Source of the DNA: an uncultured Clostridia bacterium
GTDB taxonomy: Bacteria > Bacillota > Clostridia > Christensenellales > Borkfalkiaceae
DNA length: 64,000 nucleotides
Reading direction: 5' to 3'
NCBI GenBank assembly: GCA_949282385.1
Contig: CASDOP010000006.1
Span: 41,343-105,342, forward strand
In this document: positions 1-7,143 of the stretch, one piece after another
Numbering within the stretch: position 1 is the stretch's first letter
How the letters are laid out: each line of letters begins with the position of its first letter
Notes under the pieces: model-generated
Databases searched by the model: none
The model's input: only the letters and a program-made list of their open reading frames with translations
Told to the model about the DNA's origin: nothing
Translations under genes and position numbers: made by a program

Positions 1-293
1 ATGTAAACGCCGTCGTCGATCTTTACGAGGGGCGCGGGGTCGTTGCCCTCAAAGCGCGAATAAGCCTCTTCGCATGCGCGCAGAAGGTCCTTTTCGTCGT
101 AGTCGTCGAGATATTTATGCAGCACTTTTGCCGCGCGCTCGGCATAGCTCATGGAAAGCATGGCTTCCAGCTCTTCTTTGCTTACTTCGGGGAATTTTTC
201 GGGAACGAACAAACCGCCGTTGTGGGAAAGTCCCTGCACTATCGCCCTTGCGCCGCTTACTTTTTCGCCGCCGCGCGTACTTATAAAATTCAT
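1..293 (-). CDS. thrC: Threonine synthase, N-terminal part (runs off window)
   Basis: The frame continues past base 1, so only about 97 N-terminal residues are visible. The start MNFISTRGG and the segment ARAIVQGLSHNGGLFVPE match the amino-terminal lobe of threonine synthase, the cytoplasmic PLP enzyme that converts O-phosphohomoserine to threonine. The PLP lysine and the catalytic half lie outside the window, so activity cannot be judged. An AGAGG ribosome binding site sits about eight bases before the ATG at 293. The gene was not seen as a closed frame because its stop is missing. It is separated from the next upstream minus-strand gene by a strong terminator, so it probably has its own promoter. 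Confidence 0.85.
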   Translation of the reverse strand, partial: MNFISTRGGEKVSGARAIVQGLSHNGGLFVPEKFPEVSKEELEAMLSMSYAERAAKVLHKYLDDYDEKDLLRACEEAYSRFEGNDPAPLVKIDDGVY

Positions 294-379
294 ATTGTTT
301 CGCCTCTCGTCGGTCGCGCGGATTTTTCCGCCGCCGTTATGTGTTTTTTACCGCTTTGCGTCTGTCAATTTTATAATTC

Positions 380-418
380 AAAAAAAGCGTGCGGCGCACG
401 ATGATACCGCGCCGCACG
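380..418 (-). terminator. Rho-independent terminator of the P-loop gene
   Basis: A ten-base stem (409-418 with 388-397) and an 11-base loop are followed on the minus strand by a run of seven T. It lies just after the stop of the gene at 434-847. Confidence 0.85.
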
Positions 419-433
419 TTTAACTTAATTCAA

Positions 434-847
434 TCAGCAATACTTTGCAATGAAATCGGGCAGGTCTGCTCTCTCGCAGCTGCACGTTACGGTTATCACA
501 AGTTTGCTCTCGTTAGAAATTTTATCGAGCATATAGAACGTTGCGGCAAGCTCGCCGAGCGATTTGCCCGTTATTCTTGCAATGCCGTCTATGTAAACGT
601 ATTCGGTATCGTGATTGCCTGCGACTATGCCCTTGACGAAACCGCAGAACGCTTCCTCGCCCGCAACTACGTAATCGTTGACGTCGATAAATCTTACGTC
701 GCGCACGATGTCGTACATATAGCGCTTGGTGTCGGTTATGAAAACGCTCAGACCCTTGGACGTAGCTACGTTGGAGTTTGCCGCCTGGATAATCTGTTTT
801 GTCTTGCCGGTTCCTTTGCCGCCGCAGATAATTTTAATCATTGTCAT
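434..847 (-). CDS. Small P-loop ATPase-like protein, function unknown
   Basis: A 137-residue cytoplasmic protein whose main visible feature is a Walker A motif at the N-terminus (GGKGTGKT, about residues 9-16). A likely Walker B strand (EYVYIDGIARI) lies near residues 82-92. No membrane segment or signal peptide is visible. Short P-loop proteins of this kind in clostridia are often annotated loosely as twitching-motility or PilT-like, but the sequence gives no support for a pilus role. The start is fixed by an AGGAGG box seven bases before the ATG. The gene appears monocistronic, with its own terminator downstream. Nucleotide binding is well supported; the biological role is not. Confidence 0.75.
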   Translation of the reverse strand: MTMIKIICGGKGTGKTKQIIQAANSNVATSKGLSVFITDTKRYMYDIVRDVRFIDVNDYVVAGEEAFCGFVKGIVAGNHDTEYVYIDGIARITGKSLGELAATFYMLDKISNESKLVITVTCSCERADLPDFIAKYC

Positions 848-951
848 TTATTCCTCCTGATTCATAGTTTTATACTATGTTTATTTTATTTTATCAGCAT
901 AAGAGAATAAATTCAATACCTTTTTTAAAATTTTATTTAATTTTCAGTTAA

Positions 952-971
952 GCGCGCCAAAAGCGGCGCGC
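952..971 (-). terminator. Possible terminator of the aminotransferase gene
   Basis: A seven-base GC stem (952-958 with 965-971) lies about 30 bases beyond the aminotransferase stop. The T tract is poor on the minus strand, so it may be weak or only a stabilising hairpin. Confidence 0.45.
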
Positions 972-1000
972 GAATGAACTTTTTTAGCCTTAACAATTCG

Positions 1001-2203
1001 TTATGCGAGCGCCTTGCAGAAGTTTTCTATCCTCTTAAGTCCCTCTTTTATGTCTTCCATCGAGAGCGCATATGAAAGCCTTATGCACTTGTCGTCGCCG
1101 AAGCATACGCCGGGCGTTGCGGCAACCTTTTCAGCCGAAAGGAGCTGTTCTGCAAAGTCCATGCTGCCTTCAATCTTTTTGCCGTTGTAGCTCTTGCCGT
1201 ATAACTTGTCGCAGACGAGCATTACATAGAAAGCGCCTTCGGGCTTGACATAGTCGAGACCGATTTCCTTGAGCCCGTCGAGAATTTTCATCATGTTAAT
1301 TCTTCTTTCGGCGAAAGCCTCAACCATTTCGTTCATGGCGGTTTCGTCGCCGTCGAGAGCGGCAACGGACGCATACTGCGTAATCGTATTTACATTGGAA
1401 GTTGCGTGGCTCTGGAAAGAACCTATAGCCTTTGCAACGGGTTCTGCCGCGGCGAGATAGCCTGCGCGCCAGCCCGTCATGGCATACGACTTGGAAAGTC
1501 CGTTTACGACGATTGTGTTTTCCTTCATCTTGGGCGATACGCACGCTATGGAATAGTGCTTAAGTCCGTCGTAGACGAGCTTTTCGTACATTTCGTCCGA
1601 AAGCACGCAGAGGTTGTGCTTTTCGCACACTGCGGCGAGAGCCTTAATCTCTTCTTCCGAATAAACCGCGCCCGTGGGATTGCAGGGGCTGTTGAAGATG
1701 AGCATTTTGCTCTTTTCGGTGATTGCCGCCTCGAGCTGTTCGGGCGACATTTTAAATCCGCTCTCTCTCGTCGTTTCTACATATACGGGAACGCCGCCGA
1801 AGAAGCGAACTACTTCGGGATAAGTCAGCCAGTAAGGCGAAGGAATGATGACTTCGTCGCCCTCTTCGATGACTGCGGCTACGGCATTTAAAATGGCGTG
1901 CTTGCCGCCGTTGCAGATTACTATCTGCGAGGGAGCGTAATCGAGGTTGTTGTCCCTTTTGAGTTTGGCGCATACGCTCTTTTTGAGTGCGGGAAGTCCC
2001 GCTGCCGCAACATACTTCGTATAGCCCTTGTCCATAGCCTGCTTTGCGGCAAGCACGATGTGAGCGGGTGTATCGAAGTCGGGTTCTCCTACGCCGAAGG
2101 AAATTACCTTTTCGCCGGCAGCCTTCATTTCTGCGGCTTTTGCCGACATTGCAAGCGTCATGGAGGGTGCAATCTGACTTACTCTTTTGGTTAATTTAAT
2201 CAT
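1001..2203 (-). CDS. Class I/II PLP aminotransferase, aspartate aminotransferase type
   Basis: A 400-residue fold-type I aminotransferase of full family length. Visible landmarks are the N-terminal FGVGEPDFDTP segment (about 36-46), the NSPCNPTGAVY motif (about 171-181), the SDEMYEKLVYDG segment near 202-213, and the PLP lysine K238 in NGLSKSYAMTGWRAGY. These are typical of the Bacillus/Thermus type aspartate aminotransferases (aspartate + 2-oxoglutarate to oxaloacetate + glutamate). Related enzymes act on aromatic or alanine substrates, so substrate choice is inferred. The start has a GGAGA box 9 bases upstream and a consensus promoter. Neighbours on the same strand appear independent of it. 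Confidence 0.88.
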   Translation of the reverse strand: MIKLTKRVSQIAPSMTLAMSAKAAEMKAAGEKVISFGVGEPDFDTPAHIVLAAKQAMDKGYTKYVAAAGLPALKKSVCAKLKRDNNLDYAPSQIVICNGGKHAILNAVAAVIEEGDEVIIPSPYWLTYPEVVRFFGGVPVYVETTRESGFKMSPEQLEAAITEKSKMLIFNSPCNPTGAVYSEEEIKALAAVCEKHNLCVLSDEMYEKLVYDGLKHYSIACVSPKMKENTIVVNGLSKSYAMTGWRAGYLAAAEPVAKAIGSFQSHATSNVNTITQYASVAALDGDETAMNEMVEAFAERRINMMKILDGLKEIGLDYVKPEGAFYVMLVCDKLYGKSYNGKKIEGSMDFAEQLLSAEKVAATPGVCFGDDKCIRLSYALSMEDIKEGLKRIENFCKALA

Positions 2204-2238
2204 TTGTCCGATTCTCCGAAAAATTTTAATACCCTTTC

Positions 2239-2267
2239 ATTATACATAAATCAAAGCCGTTTGACAA
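2239..2267 (-). promoter_or_regulatory. Promoter of the aminotransferase gene
   Basis: On the minus strand TTGTCA and TATAAT are spaced by 17 bases and lie about 36 bases before the ATG at 2203. A ten-base palindrome CAAACGTTTG overlaps the -35 side (2265-2274) and could be an operator. The rest of the spacer up to 2530 is AT-rich, and I see no gene in it. Confidence 0.7.
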
Positions 2268-2530
2268 ACGTTTGAACAAATTAAATTTTTATGCGCGGCG
2301 ATATTATAAAATTTATACTTTTTTGTTATTTTGTCATAAAAATACAAAAATAAACGCCTTTTCCGCTTAATAAACGCCCCTGCCCGGCTTATATTGCGCG
2401 TACAGAAATTAAAATTAAACAATTCGCCCTCTGCAACCGCCCTCTTGCGACAGCGCAAAAAAAGAATATTTATGCACAAATTATCCTTTTACACAAAATT
2501 TATATAAAAAAATTGACTGCAATTCATACA

Positions 2531-2563
2531 AAAAATGCGCCCCGCGGCGTTGCCGCGGGGCGC
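2531..2563 (-). terminator. Terminator of the lipoprotein gene
   Basis: A 12-base GC stem (2537-2548 with 2552-2563) with a tiny loop is followed on the minus strand by ATTTTTTG. It lies about 50 bases after the stop at 2612. Confidence 0.85.
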
Positions 2564-2611
2564 TCTGGTTATAAACGATTGGTTTATGTTTATCAGAGTT
2601 TATCAATTTAT

Positions 2612-3172
2612 TCAGTCTGCGTCGGCGACATACAAAGTAACTTCGTTGCCCGTTAAATCTTCTGCAGAAATGTCGCCCATGCTGACCGAAACCGTATGCG
2701 CGCCGTCCGAATAGAAGGCGTAATCTTCCGCCGCGCCGTAACCGTAAGCCGAGCGCGAAAAATCCTGCGCGGAAAGAGTTGCACCCGCCGCGCGGTATAT
2801 CACATAACTTTCGCCGCCGTAAACGAAGGTTATCCGCCATGTGCTTGCAGGGTTATATATGCCGTAGTAGAGCGCAATATCCTGCGTCGCACCCTCTTCG
2901 ACATACTTTGTAAGACATTCTTCGTCGGTGAAGAAAAAGCTGTCCGTCCACAACCCGCTGTCGCTTTCAAACTCGTCGGGATACGCCTCTTTCAAAGCGC
3001 CGAAGCTTACCTCTTCGCCCTGCGCAACGGTAAGAGCATATGAATTGACTACGCTGCCGCCTGAAACGGCGTTTATAGTAATCGTGTGCTTCTGCGAACA
3101 GCCGCCAAGACATATCGCCGCCGCGCAGACCGCCAAAAACACTGTAACTATAATTAATTTTTTTATTTTCAT
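2612..3172 (-). CDS. Secreted lipoprotein of unknown function
   Basis: A 186-residue protein with a lysine-rich N-terminus, a hydrophobic signal segment and a lipobox ending LGGC, which predicts acylation of Cys25 and anchoring to the outer face of the membrane. The mature part has short beta-rich segments with Gly/Tyr-rich turns (SGGSVVNSYALTVAQGEEV, ITFVYGGESYVIYRAAGAT). These resemble repeat modules found in surface proteins of gut clostridia, but no catalytic motif is visible. The gene is flanked by its own promoter and terminator, so it is monocistronic. The adjacent iron operon is separated by a strong terminator, so no functional link is implied. Confidence 0.7.
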   Translation of the reverse strand: MKIKKLIIVTVFLAVCAAAICLGGCSQKHTITINAVSGGSVVNSYALTVAQGEEVSFGALKEAYPDEFESDSGLWTDSFFFTDEECLTKYVEEGATQDIALYYGIYNPASTWRITFVYGGESYVIYRAAGATLSAQDFSRSAYGYGAAEDYAFYSDGAHTVSVSMGDISAEDLTGNEVTLYVADAD

Positions 3173-3202
3173 GCCGTGCCGCCCATTGAATTTGGTATTT
3201 AT

Positions 3203-3231
3203 ATTTTATTACAGACCAGACTGATTGTCAA
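3203..3231 (-). promoter_or_regulatory. Consensus promoter of the lipoprotein gene
   Basis: On the minus strand a perfect TTGACA (3226-3231) and TAAAAT (3203-3208) are spaced by 17 bases, about 30 bases upstream of the ATG at 3172. Confidence 0.8.
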
Positions 3232-3305
3232 TAGCTAACTTTAACGAAATTTGTTACTGTTTAAGTTTTATTGTTGCGGATGTACCGTCAATGATGACTT
3301 TAACA

Positions 3306-3346
3306 AAAATAAGGGCGCGCCCGCGGCAAACTGCCGCGGGCGCGCC
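3306..3346 (-). terminator. Terminator of the feo operon
   Basis: A 14-base GC stem (3314-3327 with 3333-3346) with a five-base loop is followed by a T-rich tract on the minus strand. It closes the feo transcript after the Cys-rich peptide gene. Confidence 0.85.
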
Positions 3347-3374
3347 TTAAAGGAGTGTTGATGAAAAAACAATG

Positions 3375-3545
3375 TTATTTACGCTCTTCGCCCTTTCTGC
3401 GCGAAGGGCAGGCGTGAGGACAATTTGCGCAACCGCAGTCGCAGCCGCAGGATATGCCCTTTACTTTTTTGTATATCGCGGACGCGATTACGCCTATTGC
3501 CGCGACGGAGCAGACGACAATTAAAATTATTTCCAATGCGCCCAT
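3375..3545 (-). CDS. FeoB-associated Cys-rich membrane peptide
   Basis: A 56-residue peptide with one N-terminal membrane helix (about residues 4-24) and a short cytoplasmic tail holding CGCDCGC followed by CPHAC (residues 33-46). This matches the small Cys-rich proteins often encoded right after feoB in Firmicutes. They are thought to assist FeoB-mediated iron transport, possibly by binding metal or a cluster; that role is inference from context. The ATG at 3545 starts two bases after the feoB stop, and its AGAGAGGTG ribosome binding site lies inside the end of feoB, so translation is probably coupled. Confidence 0.85.
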   Translation of the reverse strand: MGALEIILIVVCSVAAIGVIASAIYKKVKGISCGCDCGCANCPHACPSRRKGEERK

Positions 3546-3547
3546 AT

Positions 3548-5827
3548 TCAAGCACCTCTCTTTTTCAATTTAGGAAACTTAATTATTCCCTTGTTTTTAA
3601 GCACTATGATTGTTACAGCCGCAACCGCGAGAGCAAGCCAGATGAAGACCGTCCACCACCACGAACCCACGGTATAGATTGCCGCGCCCACTATGTAGCT
3701 TGTAACCAGCCAGAACGCGATCGTCCACGCGAACCTGCCCTTTGGAAGCTCGGCCTTTGCCGTAGCCACCGCCGCAAAGCAGGGAATTGTGGTTACGTTG
3801 AACATTATGAACGCTATGAGAGCGGCGGGCGATATGCCCGTGTTGGCAATCATTATAATCGCCTCTTCCACGCCCTCTTCCGTGCCTTCAAAGTTGGCTA
3901 CGAACATAGCCGCCAGCACAGAAAACGTTGCGATTACGTTTTCCTTTGCGATAAGTCCCGTAATTGCCGCAACCGCGAACACCCAGCCGTAAGCGCCCAG
4001 CTGCGAGCCAAACCCGAGCGGCGTGAACAGCGGCTGAATGAACTGACCGAGCGAAGCGAGCATTGAACTTTGTATGTCGCCGTCCGAAATATAAGTCCAG
4101 TTCCAGCGGAAGGACTGAAGAAGCCATATTACTATTGTAGATACGAAAATTATCGTAAATGCCTTTTTGATGAAATGTTTTGTCTTATCCCACAGGTGAA
4201 GCATGAGATTGACAAACCCCGGCATATGATATGCGGGCAATTCCATGATAAAGGGCGGAACTTCGCCTCGCATGGTCGTTGCGCGCATTAAAATCACCGC
4301 GATTATCGCCGTTATCACGCCGAGAACGTACATAGAGTAAGTGATGAGGTCGACGTTGGAAAAGCCTACGAGATTGCAGAACCCGCCCGCTATCGCCGTG
4401 AGAATGGGCAGCTTTGCGCCGCACGAAAAGAAGGGTATAACCCTTATAGTCGCAGTCCTTTCCTCATCGTCGGCGAGCGTACGCGTGTTTATCATTGCGG
4501 GTATCGAACAGCCGAAGCCCATAATCATGGGCATGAACGCCCTGCCCGAAAGCCCGAAGCGGCGGAAAATTCTGTCGAGAATGAACGCCACGCGCGCCAT
4601 ATAGCCGCTGTCTTCGAGAACAGAGAAGAACAAAAAGAGCGTGAGTATCTGGGGAAGGAAGCCTAAAACCGCCGTTATACCCCCTACTATGCCGTCGTTA
4701 ATCAGTCCTGCCGCCCACTCAGCGCCGCCTGCAGCCTGCACACCAAGGTCTATGCCGTAGGACGCGTAATTTAAAACGAGGTTGAAAAGATTTGTCAAAA
4801 TCATGCCCGGCGAGAACACCGCGCCGTCGTAAAAACATGCCGCGAGAGCTATGCCGAAGTTGCTGTAAATTTCAGTGCCTTCGATGACTTCAAAACCCAA
4901 ATCTCCCCAAGATGGCAACGGCGAGCCGCAGGCTTCGGCTATCGCCGATATGTAAAACAGGTCTTCCGAGAAAGTCAGGTGGAATATCGCCAGCAGAATG
5001 ACGGCGAATATGGGCAGTCCCCATATTTTATGTGTGAGCACCTTATCCGCCCTGTCCGACCTTGTCAGCGCGTCCCTGCCGCTCTTTACCTTTACGGACG
5101 AGAAGTGTTCGGAAATGTATCTGTAGCGCATATCCGCGATAATCGCTTCCATGTCCTGCCCTGCGGAAATTTCGACGAACAGTTCCTGCGCGCCGTCGTG
5201 CTTCAACTCGATTTCGTCGCCTTCGAGCATCTTGACGGCGTGAAAGAGAGGCGAAGACACTCCCGCGCCCTCAAAAAACTGCTTCGCCCGCCCGATTTTT
5301 GAAGAAAGTCCGCCCTCAAGCACGGTCGCGCCCGCGCGTTCGCCCTTCATGGCGAGCGCCCTGTCCATAAGCTCGCTTATACCTTTTTTCCTCAAAGCGG
5401 AAATGGCTACAACAGGTACGCCTGTCGCCTTTTCGAGCGCGGATACGTCTATTTTGTCGCCGACTTTTTCAACTTCGTCCATCATGTTGAGCGCGATTAT
5501 TACGGGAACGTCCATCTCGAGAAGCTGCGTTGTCAGATAGAGGTTGCGCTCGAGATTGGTCGCGTCGATTATATTGATGATGCCGTAAGGCTTTTCGTCG
5601 AGGATATAGTTGCGCGAAATGACCTCTTCGGGCGTGTACGGCGAAAGCGAATATATGCCGGGAAGGTCGATTATTGCAACCTTTTCGCTCCCGCCCTTAT
5701 ATATGCCCTCTCGCTTATCCACGGTTACGCCCGGCCAGTTGCCGACGTGCGCCGTAGAGCCTGTCAGCGCGTTGAAAAGCGTTGTCTTTCCGCAGTTGGG
5801 GTTGCCTGCGAGCGCAAAAGTCTTCAT
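3548..5827 (-). CDS. feoB: Ferrous iron transport protein B
   Basis: A 759-residue inner-membrane Fe2+ transporter of normal family length. The N-terminal G domain opens with the G1 motif GNPNCGKTT (residues 8-16), then GVTVDKREG, the DLPGIYSLSP G3 region and an NMMD G4 motif. It is followed by a helical insertion domain and about ten membrane helices with the two Gate regions. A start seven codons earlier is possible, but the ATG at 5827 has a GGAGGT box and overlaps the feoA stop as ATGA, which fits translational coupling. It is the central gene of feoA-feoA-feoB-Cys-rich peptide. Iron-dependent control is suggested by palindromes upstream of the operon. Confidence 0.97.
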   Translation of the reverse strand: MKTFALAGNPNCGKTTLFNALTGSTAHVGNWPGVTVDKREGIYKGGSEKVAIIDLPGIYSLSPYTPEEVISRNYILDEKPYGIINIIDATNLERNLYLTTQLLEMDVPVIIALNMMDEVEKVGDKIDVSALEKATGVPVVAISALRKKGISELMDRALAMKGERAGATVLEGGLSSKIGRAKQFFEGAGVSSPLFHAVKMLEGDEIELKHDGAQELFVEISAGQDMEAIIADMRYRYISEHFSSVKVKSGRDALTRSDRADKVLTHKIWGLPIFAVILLAIFHLTFSEDLFYISAIAEACGSPLPSWGDLGFEVIEGTEIYSNFGIALAACFYDGAVFSPGMILTNLFNLVLNYASYGIDLGVQAAGGAEWAAGLINDGIVGGITAVLGFLPQILTLFLFFSVLEDSGYMARVAFILDRIFRRFGLSGRAFMPMIMGFGCSIPAMINTRTLADDEERTATIRVIPFFSCGAKLPILTAIAGGFCNLVGFSNVDLITYSMYVLGVITAIIAVILMRATTMRGEVPPFIMELPAYHMPGFVNLMLHLWDKTKHFIKKAFTIIFVSTIVIWLLQSFRWNWTYISDGDIQSSMLASLGQFIQPLFTPLGFGSQLGAYGWVFAVAAITGLIAKENVIATFSVLAAMFVANFEGTEEGVEEAIIMIANTGISPAALIAFIMFNVTTIPCFAAVATAKAELPKGRFAWTIAFWLVTSYIVGAAIYTVGSWWWTVFIWLALAVAAVTIIVLKNKGIIKFPKLKKRGA

Positions 5828-6054
5828 GATACTTCCACCTCCACGCATGCCGCCTCCGTCTTGCGGAGGGTGAGTTCGTATCCCCTTATGGTTACTTCTA
5901 CGGGGTCGCCGAGGGGCGCTTTTTTGCGCAGCGTTACCTCCGCCGCGGGCGTTACGCCCATGTCGAACAGTCTGCGCCTCAACGCGCCCTGTCCGCCCAC
6001 CTTTACAATTCTGCCCCTTTCGCCTATGGCAAAATCGCTCAATAATTTAATCAT
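5824..6054 (-). CDS. feoA: FeoA family protein (second copy)
   Basis: A 76-residue SH3-like protein, the usual size for FeoA, which binds the FeoB G domain and is needed for ferrous iron uptake. The pattern IGERGRIVKVGGQGALRRRL, then a DMGVTP segment and a C-terminal beta strand, is typical. The ATG at 6054 is chosen over an upstream in-frame ATG because an AAGGAG box lies just before it. The stop overlaps the feoB start. It is distinct in sequence from the first FeoA of the operon, and tandem unlike FeoA copies are common in clostridial feo operons. Confidence 0.92.
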   Translation of the reverse strand: MIKLLSDFAIGERGRIVKVGGQGALRRRLFDMGVTPAAEVTLRKKAPLGDPVEVTIRGYELTLRKTEAACVEVEVS

Positions 6055-6268
6055 TTTGCTATTCTCCTTATATTTTCCCGATTTTAACTTTCCCGACCGC
6101 CAGGTTTTATATTTCCCGACCGCCCGCGCCCGCAAAAGCTTTTGCTTAAGGCAAACCGATACGTTTTTTACTGCGGCGGGCGTTCCTCGCCATTATGCCG
6201 CGGGAATTTTGCGCCCGTCTGCGCAAAAAACGCTCTGCGCGGCAATTTCGGAAAGTTGATTTACGCGC
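6055..6268 (-). repeat. Spacer between the two feoA genes with short tandem repeats
   Basis: No gene is visible in this 214-base spacer. Near its 3' end two 20-base copies at 6082-6101 and 6105-6124 differ at three positions, and a shorter third copy of the core (TCGGGAAA on the minus strand) lies at 6069-6081, next to the ribosome binding site of the second feoA. The repeats could be a regulatory or processing element, or slippage products. A poor TATAAA box overlaps one copy. Confidence 0.5.
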
Positions 6269-6481
6269 TTACGCCACGAGTATTCTGCGCGCGAGCGCGC
6301 CGTCGAGGCACAGTCTGCCTTCCTTTACCGTTACTATTATTCCGTTGACCGAAGAGGATATAAGCGAAATTTCGCTCCCTTCGGTTATGCCGAGTTCCAT
6401 AAGATGTTTGCGCACCTTATCTTCCGCCGTTATCTTTATAATCTTCATTTTGGCGTTGAGCGGCGCCAGACATACAGGCAT
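6269..6481 (-). CDS. feoA: FeoA family protein (first copy)
   Basis: A 70-residue SH3-like FeoA protein (start MPVCLAPLNAKMKIIKITAE, then LMELGITEGSEISL). It is the first gene of the ferrous iron operon and likely a FeoB accessory factor in the cytoplasm. The ATG at 6481 has a GGAGGT box eight bases upstream; an in-frame ATG 32 codons earlier lies in the promoter region and is rejected. A 214-base spacer separates it from the second feoA, which is unusual since the other feo genes overlap or touch. A consensus promoter and two palindromes lie upstream. Confidence 0.9.
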   Translation of the reverse strand: MPVCLAPLNAKMKIIKITAEDKVRKHLMELGITEGSEISLISSSVNGIIVTVKEGRLCLDGALARRILVA

Positions 6482-6544
6482 GTTTTCACCTCCGCAGATG
6501 AGTTTGAGCGGACGCGTTTTGCGCCCACTTGCTTTTACGCTTAA

Positions 6545-6574
6545 ATTATATAAATATTTTATGCCGTCTGTCAA
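6545..6574 (-). promoter_or_regulatory. Promoter of the feo operon
   Basis: On the minus strand a perfect TTGACA (6569-6574) and perfect TATAAT (6545-6550) are spaced by 18 bases. The nearest palindrome starts seven bases upstream of the -35 box. Confidence 0.8.
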
Positions 6575-6580
6575 CAAAAA

Positions 6581-6594
6581 TTAACCATGGTTAA
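6581..6594. promoter_or_regulatory. Palindromic operator candidate, feo site 1
   Basis: TTAACCATGGTTAA is a perfect 14-base palindrome immediately upstream of the feo promoter. DtxR-family metalloregulators bind palindromes of this type, and such a regulator is encoded nearby (6738-7124). Binding is inferred. Confidence 0.65.
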
Positions 6595-6614
6595 TAAAAT
6601 AATTTAAAAAAAAT

Positions 6615-6628
6615 TTTACCGCGGTTAA
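6615..6628. promoter_or_regulatory. Palindromic operator candidate, feo site 2
   Basis: TTTACCGCGGTTAA is a near-perfect palindrome sharing the TTWACCNNGGTWAA pattern of site 1, with its centre 34 bases further upstream. The two sites may form a paired operator. Confidence 0.6.
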
Positions 6629-6660
6629 TTTTTTGCTTTAGAGAGCGACCGTGCAGGAGA

Positions 6661-6701
6661 AAAAAAATATGCGCGGGCGCCGCATATTGCGGCGCCCGCG
6701 C
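6661..6701 (-). terminator. Terminator of the rpmE-yqhQ/prmC-prfA-dtxR operon
   Basis: A 13-base GC stem (6671-6683 with 6689-6701) is followed by ATATTTTTTT on the minus strand, 37 bases after the regulator stop. Confidence 0.9.
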
Positions 6702-6737
6702 CCTTAAATAAACTATTTTTGTTTCCGCACTCTTTTG

Positions 6738-7124
6738 TCAGTCGCCGTCTTTATCGACCTGAGCCGCGGATATATAATTTTTCATCATGAGGAAGGTTTC
6801 CTCGGATATGACATGCTCTATTTCGCACGCGTCGGCATCGGCTGTCTGCTCGCTCACGCCGTGCATACTTAGAAATCTACGTATGGTGCAGTGGCGGGCA
6901 TAAACGCTTTCGGCATACTCTTTGCCCCTGTCTGTAAAGTATATGTGCATGCCGTCCGTGCGGATATATCCGCCGTTTATCAGAATGTTAATAGCTTTCT
7001 GAACGGCGGGCTGAGAAACGTTCATTCTGCGCGCGACGTCTATGCGATGAACAAATTCAATCTCCCTTGAAAGGAGCAGTATTGCCTCGAGGTAATCTTC
7101 GCCCGACTGGTTTCTTTTCATCAT
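6738..7124 (-). CDS. DtxR/MntR-family metal-dependent transcriptional regulator
   Basis: A 128-residue protein with an N-terminal winged helix (GEDYLEAILLLSRE, then VARRMNVSQPAVQKAINIL as the recognition helix region) and a metal-binding dimerisation part with the CEIEHVISEETF segment. This is the short DtxR form (MntR-like), lacking the C-terminal SH3 domain of DtxR/IdeR. Such regulators sense Mn2+ or Fe2+ and bind palindromic operators. The feo operon starts next door with two suitable palindromes, so control of feo is likely but inferred. The start is one of two adjacent ATG codons behind a GGGGGG tract. It lies 19 bases after prfA and is probably cotranscribed with it. Confidence 0.88.
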   Translation of the reverse strand: MMKRNQSGEDYLEAILLLSREIEFVHRIDVARRMNVSQPAVQKAINILINGGYIRTDGMHIYFTDRGKEYAESVYARHCTIRRFLSMHGVSEQTADADACEIEHVISEETFLMMKNYISAAQVDKDGD

Positions 7125-7143
7125 TCCCCCCTATCGCACGCAA

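Noticed and set aside
2240..2479. Open frame on the minus strand in the AT-rich spacer upstream of the aminotransferase
   Set aside because: It overlaps the promoter, has no ribosome site and no recognisable features.
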